The notes under the pieces are model-generated. The model was not told the origin of the DNA, did not search any database, and worked only from the letters and a program-made list of their open reading frames with translations. Shown one piece after another: positions 11,704 through 19,436 of a stretch of DNA of 64,000 nt (positions are counted from its first letter, which is position 1; each line of letters opens with the position of its first letter). Origin of the DNA: Pseudomonadota bacterium (GTDB lineage Bacteria > Myxococcota_A > UBA9042 > GCA-2863065); contig SXOX01000088.1 of the NCBI GenBank assembly GCA_005776585.1, forward strand, positions 62,001 to 126,000, read 5' to 3'. Made by a program: the position numbers and the translations under genes.

Positions 11704-14562
11704 CTAGGTCGCGCTCGCCGTGCCCTGAGTCTCCGTGTCGCGACCAGGGAAGACGATCCACGCAACGAGGTAGATCCCGGCGACGCAGACCAGCATGGCG
11801 CGGAAGCCGAAGTGGATACTCCCGAGATCGGTCAGCACCGCGGCCACGACGCTGGTCGCGCCGTTGATCCCCCACGCCCAGGGGACCAGGGGGCGGAGGC
11901 GCTCGGACGCGTCGAGGGCCGCCATCCCGGTCGGAAACGGAAAGCCCAGACAGAAGGCCATTGGTGCGATGAGGACGGTCGCGACCAGCATCCGAACCAC
12001 GGTCGGCAGGCCAAGCAGAACGCGCAGCAGCGGATCGGCGGCGGTGACCCAGAACAGGACCGATAGGCCGATGCCGAGCGCGGCGACCCCGAGCGCGCGC
12101 GTACGGCGTGGCCCGAATCGCTCCGCGTAGCCGCTCCCGAGCCCGCTGAACAGCAGGATGGCGGCGAGCACGATGGTCGTGGCGTAGAGCGGGCTCGCGA
12201 GAAACAACGTCAGCTTCCGGATGAGGACCATCTCGGCGACCATGAAGCCGAGCCCCAGGCAGGCGAAGTAGACGAACGTCCGCGCCTTGTGTGGCGCGGT
12301 CCGGACGCCGCGGCGCGACAAAACGACGGGGAGGAGGATGAGGAGCGCGCCAAAGGCGACGGCCTGCGCGAGCGTGACCCAACGGGTGACGACGCTCCAG
12401 AGGTCGACCGGCAGGTGCGCAAGGAGCTCGAAGAGGCCCGTGGGCGGAGGCGGCGCTGCGGGCGCGTCGGCGGCCTCGGCAGCCTCGGCGGAGCCCCGAG
12501 CGGGCGTCACGGGCGCGGCGGGCCCGCCCGGCTCCATCGGCGGCCCCTCGTCCAGGTTCGGAACATCGGGCGGCGTGACGGGTGGACCGTCGTCCAGGTT
12601 CGGAACGCTCGGGGGCGGCTCGTCCAGGTTCGGAACGCTCGGGGGCGGCTCGTCCAGGTTCGGAACGCTCGGGGGCGGCTCGTCCAGGTTGGGGACGGCG
12701 GCGCCGGGCCTGGCGGGGTCGGGCGGTCCGGGGATTGCGGGAGAGACGCCGGGGGGCTCCGACCAACGCGAGGGCGCCGCTTGGGCAGCGACCGAGGCAC
12801 GCTGATACTCGCGAAGCCCGGTCAGCGTCGACGCTTTGACGACCTCGCTGAAGTAGGGCCGATCGTCCCAGGTGGGGGTGACATCAAACAGATAGCCGTC
12901 AGTGACGGAGACGCCGTCGATGAATCCGCTACCGGTGAGGACCGCGCGCGCGACCTGCGTGTAGTGCTCTGAGAGCAGCGCCGTGTACTGATTGACCTCG
13001 CGCGGACGGACGCCGGGGATCCAGCTGATGTCGAAGCTGCGCTCGCGGCTGAAGCGCCGCATGGTCACCAGGTCACCGGCCTCGAAGCCGTCGGGCTTGA
13101 CCAGCAGCAGCCCGACGAAGGTGTCGCGGATGAAGGCGACGCGGCGGCCGAGATCGTCGCGACCCGCGCGCCGGAGCGCCTCCGCGGCCGTGGGGATGAG
13201 GCGAATGGCAGTGTACGGCGGCACCGAGAGCCGCATCGTGAAGGCGACGATGCCCCCGGGCTCGAGCGCGCGGAAGTAGGCCTCGAAGGCCTCGACCGTC
13301 AGCAGATAGCTCTCGGCGCTCCCGGGCGTCGCCGAGACGGAGAGGCCCGACGCGTCGAGGCCGCGCAGCATGACGAGGTCGAAGCGCTCCTGCGTCGTCT
13401 CGGCCACGCCGCGGCCGTCGGCGACGACGACCTCGACGCCTGGCCGACCGAGCAAGTTCCCCGAGTAGGTCCTGAACTCCTCCAGGAGGTCGACGTATTG
13501 GGGGTTGGTCGCGACGCCGAGGATCCGCTGCGCGCCGTGGTGGACGGCCTCGGCGACGTCCTCGCCTCCGGCCACGCCGATGGCCATCACGCTGGTCCCC
13601 TGGTCTGATCGCGCGCCCGAGGCGTTCGCCTGAAGCTGGTAGGGCAGCGCCGAGATCAACCAATCGAGGTAACGGCCCTCCTCGGCCGACAGGAGGCGCG
13701 CGAGCGAGCCGACCTTCTCGCCATCGACGAAGAGGGCGTGCTGCTGTGGAGGTGAGATGCCGAACGGCGTCGCAGCCGAGAGACCTGGCGCGGTGCGCTC
13801 GGAGGTCGACTCCACGACCTGCAGGAAGCCCATGGGCCCGTAGCGCTCGGCGATGATGGTCGCGCCGCTCACCGACTTCGTCCGCAGCGTCCCGAGGATC
13901 CCCTTGTACTCGTTGAAGCGCACGCGACCGAGGCCGATGGCCGCGGCGATGGTGACGACCGCCACCGCGAGCGCCACCAACTGCTGAGGGCGGCCGCGGG
14001 CGACGAGCACCGCGCCGATCGCCGCAGGGATGATGGGCAACAGCGGATAGAGCTGTGGGGGGACCACCCACAGGAGCAGCAGCACGGCGAACGCGCTGAC
14101 CCCCGATGCCGCAAGATCGGCCGAGTAGAGCCGATGGACGTGCTCGGTGTAGCCCACGAGCATGACACCGATGAAGACGCTCGCGGCAAAGAGGGGGACG
14201 AGCGCGTTGACGTAGAAAATCAAGAGCCACAGGGCGTGCTCGGGGTCCGCGATCATCTTGCCGGGGACGAACGGCACGTGCTGGTTGGCCAGGTGGGCTG
14301 CGAGCACGAGCGGGATGAAGGCCACGGCGGAGACGAAGAGGACCGCCTCTCGGTGTCGGATGAACCACTCGCGTCGAACGGTCAGCAGGGTGCCGGAGGC
14401 ACCGAACCCGAGCAGCGCGACGGAGATGACCATCGCTCCGAACGAGGCGTACGATTCGATCGCGAACGTCCGCATGAGGACGATCTCGAAGGCCAGCACC
14501 GCAGAGGCGACCGCGGCGATGGCGGCCATGAGGCGCGAGACGGAGTGGGCGGGGACGTGCAC
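11704..14562 (-). CDS. Polytopic membrane protein with spermidine-synthase-like domain
   Basis: This 952-residue protein has about six to seven N-terminal transmembrane helices (residues 10-215), a soluble Rossmann-like segment (about 225-600) and a second group of membrane helices (about 720-945). The soluble part contains GVAGGEDVAEAV and VVVADGRGVAETTQERFDLVMLRG, resembling the SAM-binding fold of spermidine synthases, but the canonical polyamine-binding acidic motif is not clear. Such fused membrane synthase-like proteins are common in deltaproteobacteria and their substrates are not established. A low-complexity proline-rich linker near residue 640 carries three perfect 10-residue repeats (VPNLDEPPPS). 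The GTG at 14562 is chosen because a TTGAGT-17-TAGGGT promoter ends 6 nt before it, so the mRNA is probably leaderless. The next gene, tsaE, is on the same strand. Confidence 0.75.
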   Translation of the reverse strand: MHVPAHSVSRLMAAIAAVASAVLAFEIVLMRTFAIESYASFGAMVISVALLGFGASGTLLTVRREWFIRHREAVLFVSAVAFIPLVLAAHLANQHVPFVPGKMIADPEHALWLLIFYVNALVPLFAASVFIGVMLVGYTEHVHRLYSADLAASGVSAFAVLLLLWVVPPQLYPLLPIIPAAIGAVLVARGRPQQLVALAVAVVTIAAAIGLGRVRFNEYKGILGTLRTKSVSGATIIAERYGPMGFLQVVESTSERTAPGLSAATPFGISPPQQHALFVDGEKVGSLARLLSAEEGRYLDWLISALPYQLQANASGARSDQGTSVMAIGVAGGEDVAEAVHHGAQRILGVATNPQYVDLLEEFRTYSGNLLGRPGVEVVVADGRGVAETTQERFDLVMLRGLDASGLSVSATPGSAESYLLTVEAFEAYFRALEPGGIVAFTMRLSVPPYTAIRLIPTAAEALRRAGRDDLGRRVAFIRDTFVGLLLVKPDGFEAGDLVTMRRFSRERSFDISWIPGVRPREVNQYTALLSEHYTQVARAVLTGSGFIDGVSVTDGYLFDVTPTWDDRPYFSEVVKASTLTGLREYQRASVAAQAAPSRWSEPPGVSPAIPGPPDPARPGAAVPNLDEPPPSVPNLDEPPPSVPNLDEPPPSVPNLDDGPPVTPPDVPNLDEGPPMEPGGPAAPVTPARGSAEAAEAADAPAAPPPPTGLFELLAHLPVDLWSVVTRWVTLAQAVAFGALLILLPVVLSRRGVRTAPHKARTFVYFACLGLGFMVAEMVLIRKLTLFLASPLYATTIVLAAILLFSGLGSGYAERFGPRRTRALGVAALGIGLSVLFWVTAADPLLRVLLGLPTVVRMLVATVLIAPMAFCLGFPFPTGMAALDASERLRPLVPWAWGINGATSVVAAVLTDLGSIHFGFRAMLVCVAGIYLVAWIVFPGRDTETQGTASAT
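12591..12690. repeat. 30-bp in-frame tandem repeat
   Basis: Three identical 30-bp units lie at 12591-12620, 12621-12650 and 12651-12680. A 10-bp partial fourth unit follows, and a diverged copy begins at about 12550. Each unit encodes VPNLDEPPPS in the linker of the membrane protein at 11704-14562. Perfect identity implies recent slippage expansion. Confidence 0.9.
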
Positions 14563-14568
14563 GCGACG

Positions 14569-14597
14569 ACCCTACGGCGGATCGCTGTGTCACTCAA
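14569..14597 (-). promoter_or_regulatory. Sigma-70-type promoter, leaderless, for the 11704-14562 gene
   Basis: On the minus strand this is TTGAGT, a 17-bp spacer and TAGGGT, followed by 6 nt and the GTG start. The -35 lies inside the first unit of a tandem repeat. Confidence 0.6.
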
Positions 14598-14616
14598 CAG
14601 CTGTGCCACTCAACAA
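14585..14616. repeat. Two tandem 16-bp repeats in a divergent promoter region
   Basis: CTGTGTCACTCAACAG (14585-14600) and CTGTGCCACTCAACAA (14601-14616) differ at two positions and share CACTCAACA. The first overlaps the -35 of the leftward promoter and the second lies 22 bp from the -35 of the rightward promoter. This is a candidate binding site controlling both genes. Confidence 0.5.
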
Positions 14617-14637
14617 ATGAGGCGAAGGGCGGCCGCA

Positions 14638-14667
14638 TTGGACAGAGGGCCTCAATGCCGCTAGGGT
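14638..14667 (+). promoter_or_regulatory. Sigma-70-type promoter for the solute-binding protein gene
   Basis: TTGGAC, an 18-bp spacer and TAGGGT end 8 nt before the ATG at 14676. Transcription would start at or next to the start codon. This argues against the upstream ATG at 14655, which would not be in the mRNA. Confidence 0.55.
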
Positions 14668-14675
14668 CCAGCGCG

Positions 14676-16205
14676 ATGCGCACGTCGCACGCACCACCCC
14701 TCCTCGGCGCCCTCCTCGCCATCGTCTGTGCTCAACCGGCTGCCGGCCAGCAGACGTTCGGGACGCTCGTGGTCGTCGAGGCTGGCCCCATCCCGGCCAA
14801 TCCGAGCCCGCTGTCGGCCGAGACCGCGGCCGAGTGGCGCTTCGTCGAGCTCGTCTACGCGCCGCTCTACGCGGCGATGACCGCGCCGACAGCGACGGCG
14901 ACGGTCGAGCCGGTGCTCGCCAAGGGGGTCGCGGTTGAAGACAGCGGCAAGCGGCTCCTGGTGTCGCTGCGCGAGGACGCACGCTGGTCGAACGGCCAGG
15001 ACGTCACGGCCGCAGACGTCGTCTACACCTACGAGCTGGCGCGAACCGGCAAGTGGAATCGCGCCTGGATTCAGCGGCTCGCGCAGGTCAGCTCCGTCAA
15101 GCGCGCCGATGACGGGCTGCAGGTCATCTTCGAGCTCTCGGAGGCCGTTCGGGAGCCAGAGCGCCTGCTCACCGTGCCGCTCGTCCCTCGCAGCCTGCAC
15201 GGGCCGCTCGACAGCCCCGATCTGCTCCGTCCCCAGCCGTACTCGGCGATAGGGGCGGGGCCGTTCGCCGTGCACACCGGTGGCGCGCCCGGCGTGCTCC
15301 AGGCCAACGCCGAGGCCATCCGCAAGCCGCGCATCAGCGAGGTGCAGATCATCTCGGCAGGCAGCCGCTCGCTCGCCGCGGACTACGTGCGTATGGTGGG
15401 TGAGTCAGTCACCTTCGACCTCGATCCAGCGGACGCTGCGCTCGCCCGGACCGAGTTCGGCGCGCGGCGCATCGAGCTGCCGCGCCGGCGCATCGTCGCG
15501 ATCGCGTTCGCCAAGGTGGGCTCTCGGCTCGCGGAGCCGGTGGTTCGCCGCGCGTTCGACCGCCTCGTCGATCGGGCCGAGCTCTTCTCGACGGGCGAGG
15601 GCATGGCGCCCACGCTCGCTCCCGTGGACCCCGCGAGTCCGATCTACCCGCGCGGCCTGGCGATGCCCACGCGCGACCCGGCCGAGGCCGCGAACCTGCT
15701 GCGGGGCGCGGGTTGGAATCGCGAGGGCTCGTGGCTAGCGCGAAAAGCCGACAACGGCAGCATCGAGGAGCTGTCGATCGCGCTGGTCATCGACGCCGAC
15801 GACACCGCGGGGATTCGGCGCGTGCGTGTCATCGAGGAGCGGCTGCGCGAGGCGGGCATCAAGCTCGAGGTCGACCCCCGGCCCCGGTACGAGTTCCTCT
15901 CGCGCGTCGGCTCGCGCAAGTTCCCCGCGGCGCTGATCACGTTGGAGATTGGTCCCGACGGGAGCCTCGCATCAGCGTTTCACTCGCGTGGCGCGGACAA
16001 CATCACGAACCTGGCCTCGCCGGAGATCGACCGCGCCCTAGAAGCGGGCGACCTTGCTGGCGCCGTCGGGCTCATCGTCGCGGCCGACCAGGTCGTATTC
16101 CTGGGTACCGGGCCGGTTGTCGGCGCCGTCGGGCGCAACGTGCAGGCGGGCTCGGTCACCGGCATGGGTGGCCTCATGCGCGTCGACAAGTGGGTCGTGA
16201 AGTAG
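14676..16205 (+). CDS. ABC transporter family 5 (oligopeptide/dipeptide-type) substrate-binding protein
   Basis: This 509-residue protein has a signal peptide ending QPAAGQ and the layout of SBP_bac_5 proteins. It shows LLVSLREDARWSNGQDVTAADVVYTYELAR (about residues 90-120), the typical substrate-binding signature region, and a C-terminal lobe with RRVRVIEERLREAGIKLEVD. No lipobox cysteine is present, so it is probably periplasmic and soluble. The start at 14676 fits a leaderless promoter. No permease or ATPase gene is adjacent. The next gene, on the same strand 8 bp later, is a beta-propeller protein. The two may form a small operon whose transporter partners lie elsewhere, or the protein may have been recruited as a ligand sensor. 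Confidence 0.75.
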   Translation: MRTSHAPPLLGALLAIVCAQPAAGQQTFGTLVVVEAGPIPANPSPLSAETAAEWRFVELVYAPLYAAMTAPTATATVEPVLAKGVAVEDSGKRLLVSLREDARWSNGQDVTAADVVYTYELARTGKWNRAWIQRLAQVSSVKRADDGLQVIFELSEAVREPERLLTVPLVPRSLHGPLDSPDLLRPQPYSAIGAGPFAVHTGGAPGVLQANAEAIRKPRISEVQIISAGSRSLAADYVRMVGESVTFDLDPADAALARTEFGARRIELPRRRIVAIAFAKVGSRLAEPVVRRAFDRLVDRAELFSTGEGMAPTLAPVDPASPIYPRGLAMPTRDPAEAANLLRGAGWNREGSWLARKADNGSIEELSIALVIDADDTAGIRRVRVIEERLREAGIKLEVDPRPRYEFLSRVGSRKFPAALITLEIGPDGSLASAFHSRGADNITNLASPEIDRALEAGDLAGAVGLIVAADQVVFLGTGPVVGAVGRNVQAGSVTGMGGLMRVDKWVVK

Positions 16206-16213
16206 GAGCCCCC

Positions 16214-17245
16214 GTGAACCGACTGGTGCCCATGACCCTGACGCTCACGCTCGCTGGCATCGCAGTCGCCGCGCCCCCGCCGGCACCTCCGCCGGGCAGC
16301 GCGCGGCTCCTGTCAGCCCCAGGGGAGGAGGTGCTCCACCCGCGCCTCGACCCCACGACCGGGATCGTCACCTATGAGGTCGTCGAGGAGGGCCGGCGTG
16401 CCGTTCGGCAGGTCGCGCTCGGCAACGGCGGCCCTCGGCCCGTGGGCACGGAGACCATGCGCGACGTCGTCCCCGCGCGACTCGGTCGCCCTGTGGGGAA
16501 TCGGCTGGGACCCGACGGTCGCTGGAGCGTCACGGTCGCGGGTCAAGAGCCGTGCTCTGCGTCCGCGGCCAGCGACATGCACCCGGCGCTGTCACCTGAT
16601 GGCCGACTCGTCGCGTTCGCCTCTGGGCGCTCCGGACGCGGTGACATCATTGTTGCAGACGCCGTCAAGCACTCTCAGAGCGGGCGCCGCGCCTCGCAGG
16701 ATCCGAGTCCAGAGGCCTCGCCGGTCTTTGCACCGGACGGCAAGAAGCTGGCGTTCCTGCGATTTGGCCCGAAGGGCCGGTCAATCGTGATGGCGACCGG
16801 CTTCGACGGCAAGGGCTCGGCGTCAGAGCGCGTGGTGGCTGACGAGCGCGACGGCGCGCTGAGCGTGAGCTTTCGACCCGACGGAAAGACGCTCGCCTAC
16901 TACGGCCGCGACTGGACGGTCGGGACGTCGCTGTTCGTGACCGACGTCGACGGCAGCGCCGGACGGCGCTTGTTCTCCGACGTCAAGGCCCAACGCGCGG
17001 GCCCGGCGTGGCTGGCTCAGCCGGGCGGAGCGGTCGTGGTCGCGGTCCGACAGGACGACCAGATCGTGCTCATCGCCGACGACGGCAGCGACACGCTGGT
17101 CACCACCGAGTCGGTCGGGAACACCGAGGTGACCGCGGGTACGGTGCGCGGCCAACGCTGGATCGTGTTCACCGCGCTCGGCCTGGAGAAGGACGAGTCG
17201 AAGGACCTCCGGCGCCTCAAACTATACGCAATCCAGCTTCAGTAG
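16214..17245 (+). CDS. Exported TolB-like beta-propeller protein
   Basis: This 343-residue protein starts at a GTG preceded by TAGGAG. A signal peptide (LVPMTLTLTLAGIAVAAPP) is followed by PD40/WD40-like repeats: HPALSPDGRLVAFASGRSGRGDIIV, SPVFAPDGKKLAFLRFG and LSVSFRPDGKTLAYYGRDW. The SPDG-x-aF pattern is typical of TolB-type six-bladed propellers. It starts 8 bp after the solute-binding protein gene, so the two are probably an operon. It lacks the N-terminal TolB domain and is not next to tol-pal genes, so it is unlikely to be TolB itself. Role unknown; periplasmic. Confidence 0.7.
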   Translation: MNRLVPMTLTLTLAGIAVAAPPPAPPPGSARLLSAPGEEVLHPRLDPTTGIVTYEVVEEGRRAVRQVALGNGGPRPVGTETMRDVVPARLGRPVGNRLGPDGRWSVTVAGQEPCSASAASDMHPALSPDGRLVAFASGRSGRGDIIVADAVKHSQSGRRASQDPSPEASPVFAPDGKKLAFLRFGPKGRSIVMATGFDGKGSASERVVADERDGALSVSFRPDGKTLAYYGRDWTVGTSLFVTDVDGSAGRRLFSDVKAQRAGPAWLAQPGGAVVVAVRQDDQIVLIADDGSDTLVTTESVGNTEVTAGTVRGQRWIVFTALGLEKDESKDLRRLKLYAIQLQ

Positions 17246-17272
17246 CCGCATCGCCGGGCCCGGACGTCACGC

Positions 17273-18535
17273 TCAGCGCAGCGCCTTCTCGAGCTCACGC
17301 AGGTTGTCCTTGAGCTCGGGGTTCGAGCCGGCTCCGTCGAGGCCCGGCAAGGACTCGAGCCCCGCAGGGAGCAGCCCCCCTTCGCCGGGCAGCACGCTCT
17401 GGAAGCCCCGCACGAGTCGCACCGCCGTTAGGCCGAGCAGTGAGAGCACGAGCAGCGCCATTACGCCGCGGCGCGTCCAGTCCAGGGCATGGAGAAAGGC
17501 CTCGCGGGCGTCGCGCCGGAGCTCCGAGAAGACCCGCTCGAGGTTGCCGTCGCGCTCCCCGGCGGTGACCAGCAGCAACGCTTGCGGCCCAAACCAGGGC
17601 TCGCCGCGGAGCGCTTGCTCGAGCGTCCGACCGCTGGCGACGCGCTCGGTGACGCGGTCGGCGACCGCCGCGTCATCGGGCCATCCGGTCGAGGCCGCGG
17701 CGTGGCGAAGGCTCTCGGGCACGGGGACACCGGCACGGAACGCCAGCGCTAGCGCGTCGCAGCGAGCGAGCTCGGCACGGCGACGGACCGCAGCACCGAG
17801 GAGCGGCACCCGCGCGAGGAGGCGGAGCACCGGATAGAAGAGGCGCAACCGCCGCAACGTCCACGGGAGGCCGACGAACAGGCCTAGCGCGAGGGCCATG
17901 GAGAGACCGAGCTCGCGACCGACGTCCCGCAGATAGGCGGCGGTGCCCCCAAAGACCGCCGTGGGGACATTGAGGACGAAGATGCCGAGGAGCCAGAGCG
18001 TGGCCGGATAGGCGATCGCTCCGAGTAGACGACGTCGCAGCGCCAGAACCGCCTCGGCCTCTTCGGCGAGCGCGTCCAGGACGTCGGGGAGACACCCCAC
18101 GCGCTCGGCGGTAAGGAGCTGCGCCTCGCCGGCTAGGCCCAGGGCGACGCCGCCTTCGGTCAGGGCGGAGCCGAGCGGCCGTCCGGTGTCCAGCGCGGCG
18201 ATGAGCGCGGCCGCGAGCCGCCCGTGGGCACGCCCACCGGTCTCGCGCAGCACGTGCGCCGCGTCGCGCAGCGGTACCCCGGAGCGCAGGTAGCGCGCCA
18301 ACGTGCGCAGGACGACCGCCCCTTGGGCGATGGACATCGTAGACTTGGGTCGCGGCGGGGACAGCCTCCGAGGCGGGGGCGCCGTCGCGGTCGCAGCGGG
18401 GGCTGCCGTTTCGGCGGGGCGATGACCAGGACGGAAGCGCGCAAACACGATGCCGCAGCGAGCGCATTCGGTCGCGACCGGCTGGACGTGCCCGCACTTG
18501 GGGCAGGGCTGATGCGCGTCCGAAGGAGAGTCCAC
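17273..18535 (-). CDS. Orphan GspF/PilC-like inner-membrane protein with N-terminal zinc ribbon
   Basis: This 420-residue protein has an N-terminal zinc ribbon (CPKCGH and CARCG, residues 10-30), a proline/alanine linker, then two T2SS-F domains. The first (about residues 75-185) begins with ARYLRSGVPLRDAAHVLRETG; the second (about 255-385) contains ALAFRAGVPVPESLRHAAASTGW. Three hydrophobic membrane segments sit at about 170-195, 210-230 and 365-385, as in GspF and PilC assembly platforms. No secretion ATPase or pilin gene is nearby, so the partner machine is elsewhere. I chose GTG at 18535: the upstream TTG (18571) is the -35 of a TTGACG-18-TACACG promoter that ends 6 nt before this GTG. 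The cytoplasmic zinc ribbon is not a usual part of GspF. Confidence 0.8.
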   Translation of the reverse strand: MDSPSDAHQPCPKCGHVQPVATECARCGIVFARFRPGHRPAETAAPAATATAPPPRRLSPPRPKSTMSIAQGAVVLRTLARYLRSGVPLRDAAHVLRETGGRAHGRLAAALIAALDTGRPLGSALTEGGVALGLAGEAQLLTAERVGCLPDVLDALAEEAEAVLALRRRLLGAIAYPATLWLLGIFVLNVPTAVFGGTAAYLRDVGRELGLSMALALGLFVGLPWTLRRLRLFYPVLRLLARVPLLGAAVRRRAELARCDALALAFRAGVPVPESLRHAAASTGWPDDAAVADRVTERVASGRTLEQALRGEPWFGPQALLLVTAGERDGNLERVFSELRRDAREAFLHALDWTRRGVMALLVLSLLGLTAVRLVRGFQSVLPGEGGLLPAGLESLPGLDGAGSNPELKDNLRELEKALR

Positions 18536-18541
18536 TCTCGG

Positions 18542-18571
18542 CGTGTAACGGTCCGGCGCGCCTCGCGTCAA
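18542..18571 (-). promoter_or_regulatory. Leaderless sigma-70-type promoter for the GspF-like gene
   Basis: On the minus strand: TTGACG, 18-bp spacer, TACACG, then 6 nt to the GTG at 18535. Confidence 0.5.
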
Positions 18572-18644
18572 CTCGGTCGCGCGGCTCCCGTCTCCGCGAC
18601 AAGGGGGCTAGACTCCCGTAGTGGCCGGTTCGGACGGTTTTGGG

Positions 18645-18659
18645 TGTGTAAAGTACACA
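18645..18659. promoter_or_regulatory. Palindrome TGTGTA-AAG-TACACA between divergent genes
   Basis: Two perfect 6-bp arms with a 3-bp centre lie in the 292-bp divergent region between the GspF-like gene and the lipoprotein gene. Its low G+C content stands out. It is a candidate operator for a dimeric repressor; the rest of the gap shows only the two promoters noted. Confidence 0.45.
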
Positions 18660-18789
18660 ACAAGACAACATGTTCGTCTCGCATCGCTCCTGCGTCGCTG
18701 CTGCAACGAGTTCGTCGGTTTTTTGCGGAGGACGACCCCAGCACCCCCGATTTCTTGGGGAATCCGGACCCCCCGATGGCGAGCGGCCC

Positions 18790-18818
18790 TTATCGCGAGA
18801 CTGGTGGCAGGCTACACT
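18790..18818 (+). promoter_or_regulatory. Sigma-70-type promoter for the small lipoprotein gene
   Basis: TTATCG, 17-bp spacer and TACACT, with the ATG 9 nt downstream at 18828. It supports this start over longer upstream frames. Confidence 0.45.
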
Positions 18819-18827
18819 CGCGCACGT

Positions 18828-19418
18828 ATGCGAGCCCACGCCTTCCGCGAGACCGACCGACGCGCACCTGGCCTCGTGCGCCGCTGGCGTCGCGTCGCCG
18901 CCGCGGCGGGAGTCCTGCTCGGGGTATCGCACTGCGACGGCAAGGCACCGCCGGCGCCTCGTGCGGAGCCCGACCAACAGGTCAAGCGCTTGAGGGACGA
19001 CATGGACGTCGAGCTCGAGGACCTGCGCGGCCGCTGGCTCGCCGCGGAGGCCGCCTTGCTGAAGGCAAAGGAGCAGCTGCGATCGCAGCGCACGGAGCTC
19101 GACGCCACCGCGCTCCGCCTCGGCGATCACATGAGCGGCTTGGAGGTACGGCTTGCGGGCTGCGAGGCCCGGCTGCAGCCGTTGGAGGTCGGGGCCGTGA
19201 CGCGGGCGGTCCCGCTGCCGGTCGAGGACCGCGCGGCCCGTGCATTCGAGGAGATCGAGTGCCTGCGACGTCGCGGAGTCGAGGAGGGCTACGACGAGAT
19301 CCGCGGCCGGTGGGGCTTTACGACCGCCGAGGCGTGGTCGGATGCGTGGCAGAGCGCCGTGCGCAAGGACGGCTTCGAGCGGGACGTGCGGGCCCGCATC
19401 GACCGCCTCTGCCCCTAA
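18828..19418 (+). CDS. Putative lipoprotein with coiled coil
   Basis: This 196-residue protein has a strongly basic N-region, a hydrophobic stretch AAAAGVLLGVSHC and a cysteine that would be lipidated (GVSHC; the histidine at -1 is atypical, so this is uncertain). Residues 40-115 are heptad-rich and charged (DQQVKRLRDDMDVELEDLRGRWLAAEAALLKAKEQL), predicting a coiled coil. The C-terminal 70 residues, with CLRRRGVEEGYDEIRGRWGF, form a small helical domain I do not recognise. The start follows a -10 hexamer by 9 nt. It converges on the beta-propeller gene 18 bp away. Likely an envelope-anchored structural protein. Confidence 0.6.
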   Translation: MRAHAFRETDRRAPGLVRRWRRVAAAAGVLLGVSHCDGKAPPAPRAEPDQQVKRLRDDMDVELEDLRGRWLAAEAALLKAKEQLRSQRTELDATALRLGDHMSGLEVRLAGCEARLQPLEVGAVTRAVPLPVEDRAARAFEEIECLRRRGVEEGYDEIRGRWGFTTAEAWSDAWQSAVRKDGFERDVRARIDRLCP

Positions 19419-19436
19419 GCGCCCCGACGACGGGGC

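Noticed and set aside
14655-14675. Earlier ATG for the solute-binding protein
   Set aside because: It lies upstream of the predicted transcription start; the ATG at 14676 directly follows the promoter and gives a better signal peptide.
18536-18571. TTG start for the GspF-like gene
   Set aside because: The TTG is part of a TTGACG -35 box, and the extra residues are not conserved-looking. The GTG at 18535 precedes the zinc ribbon.
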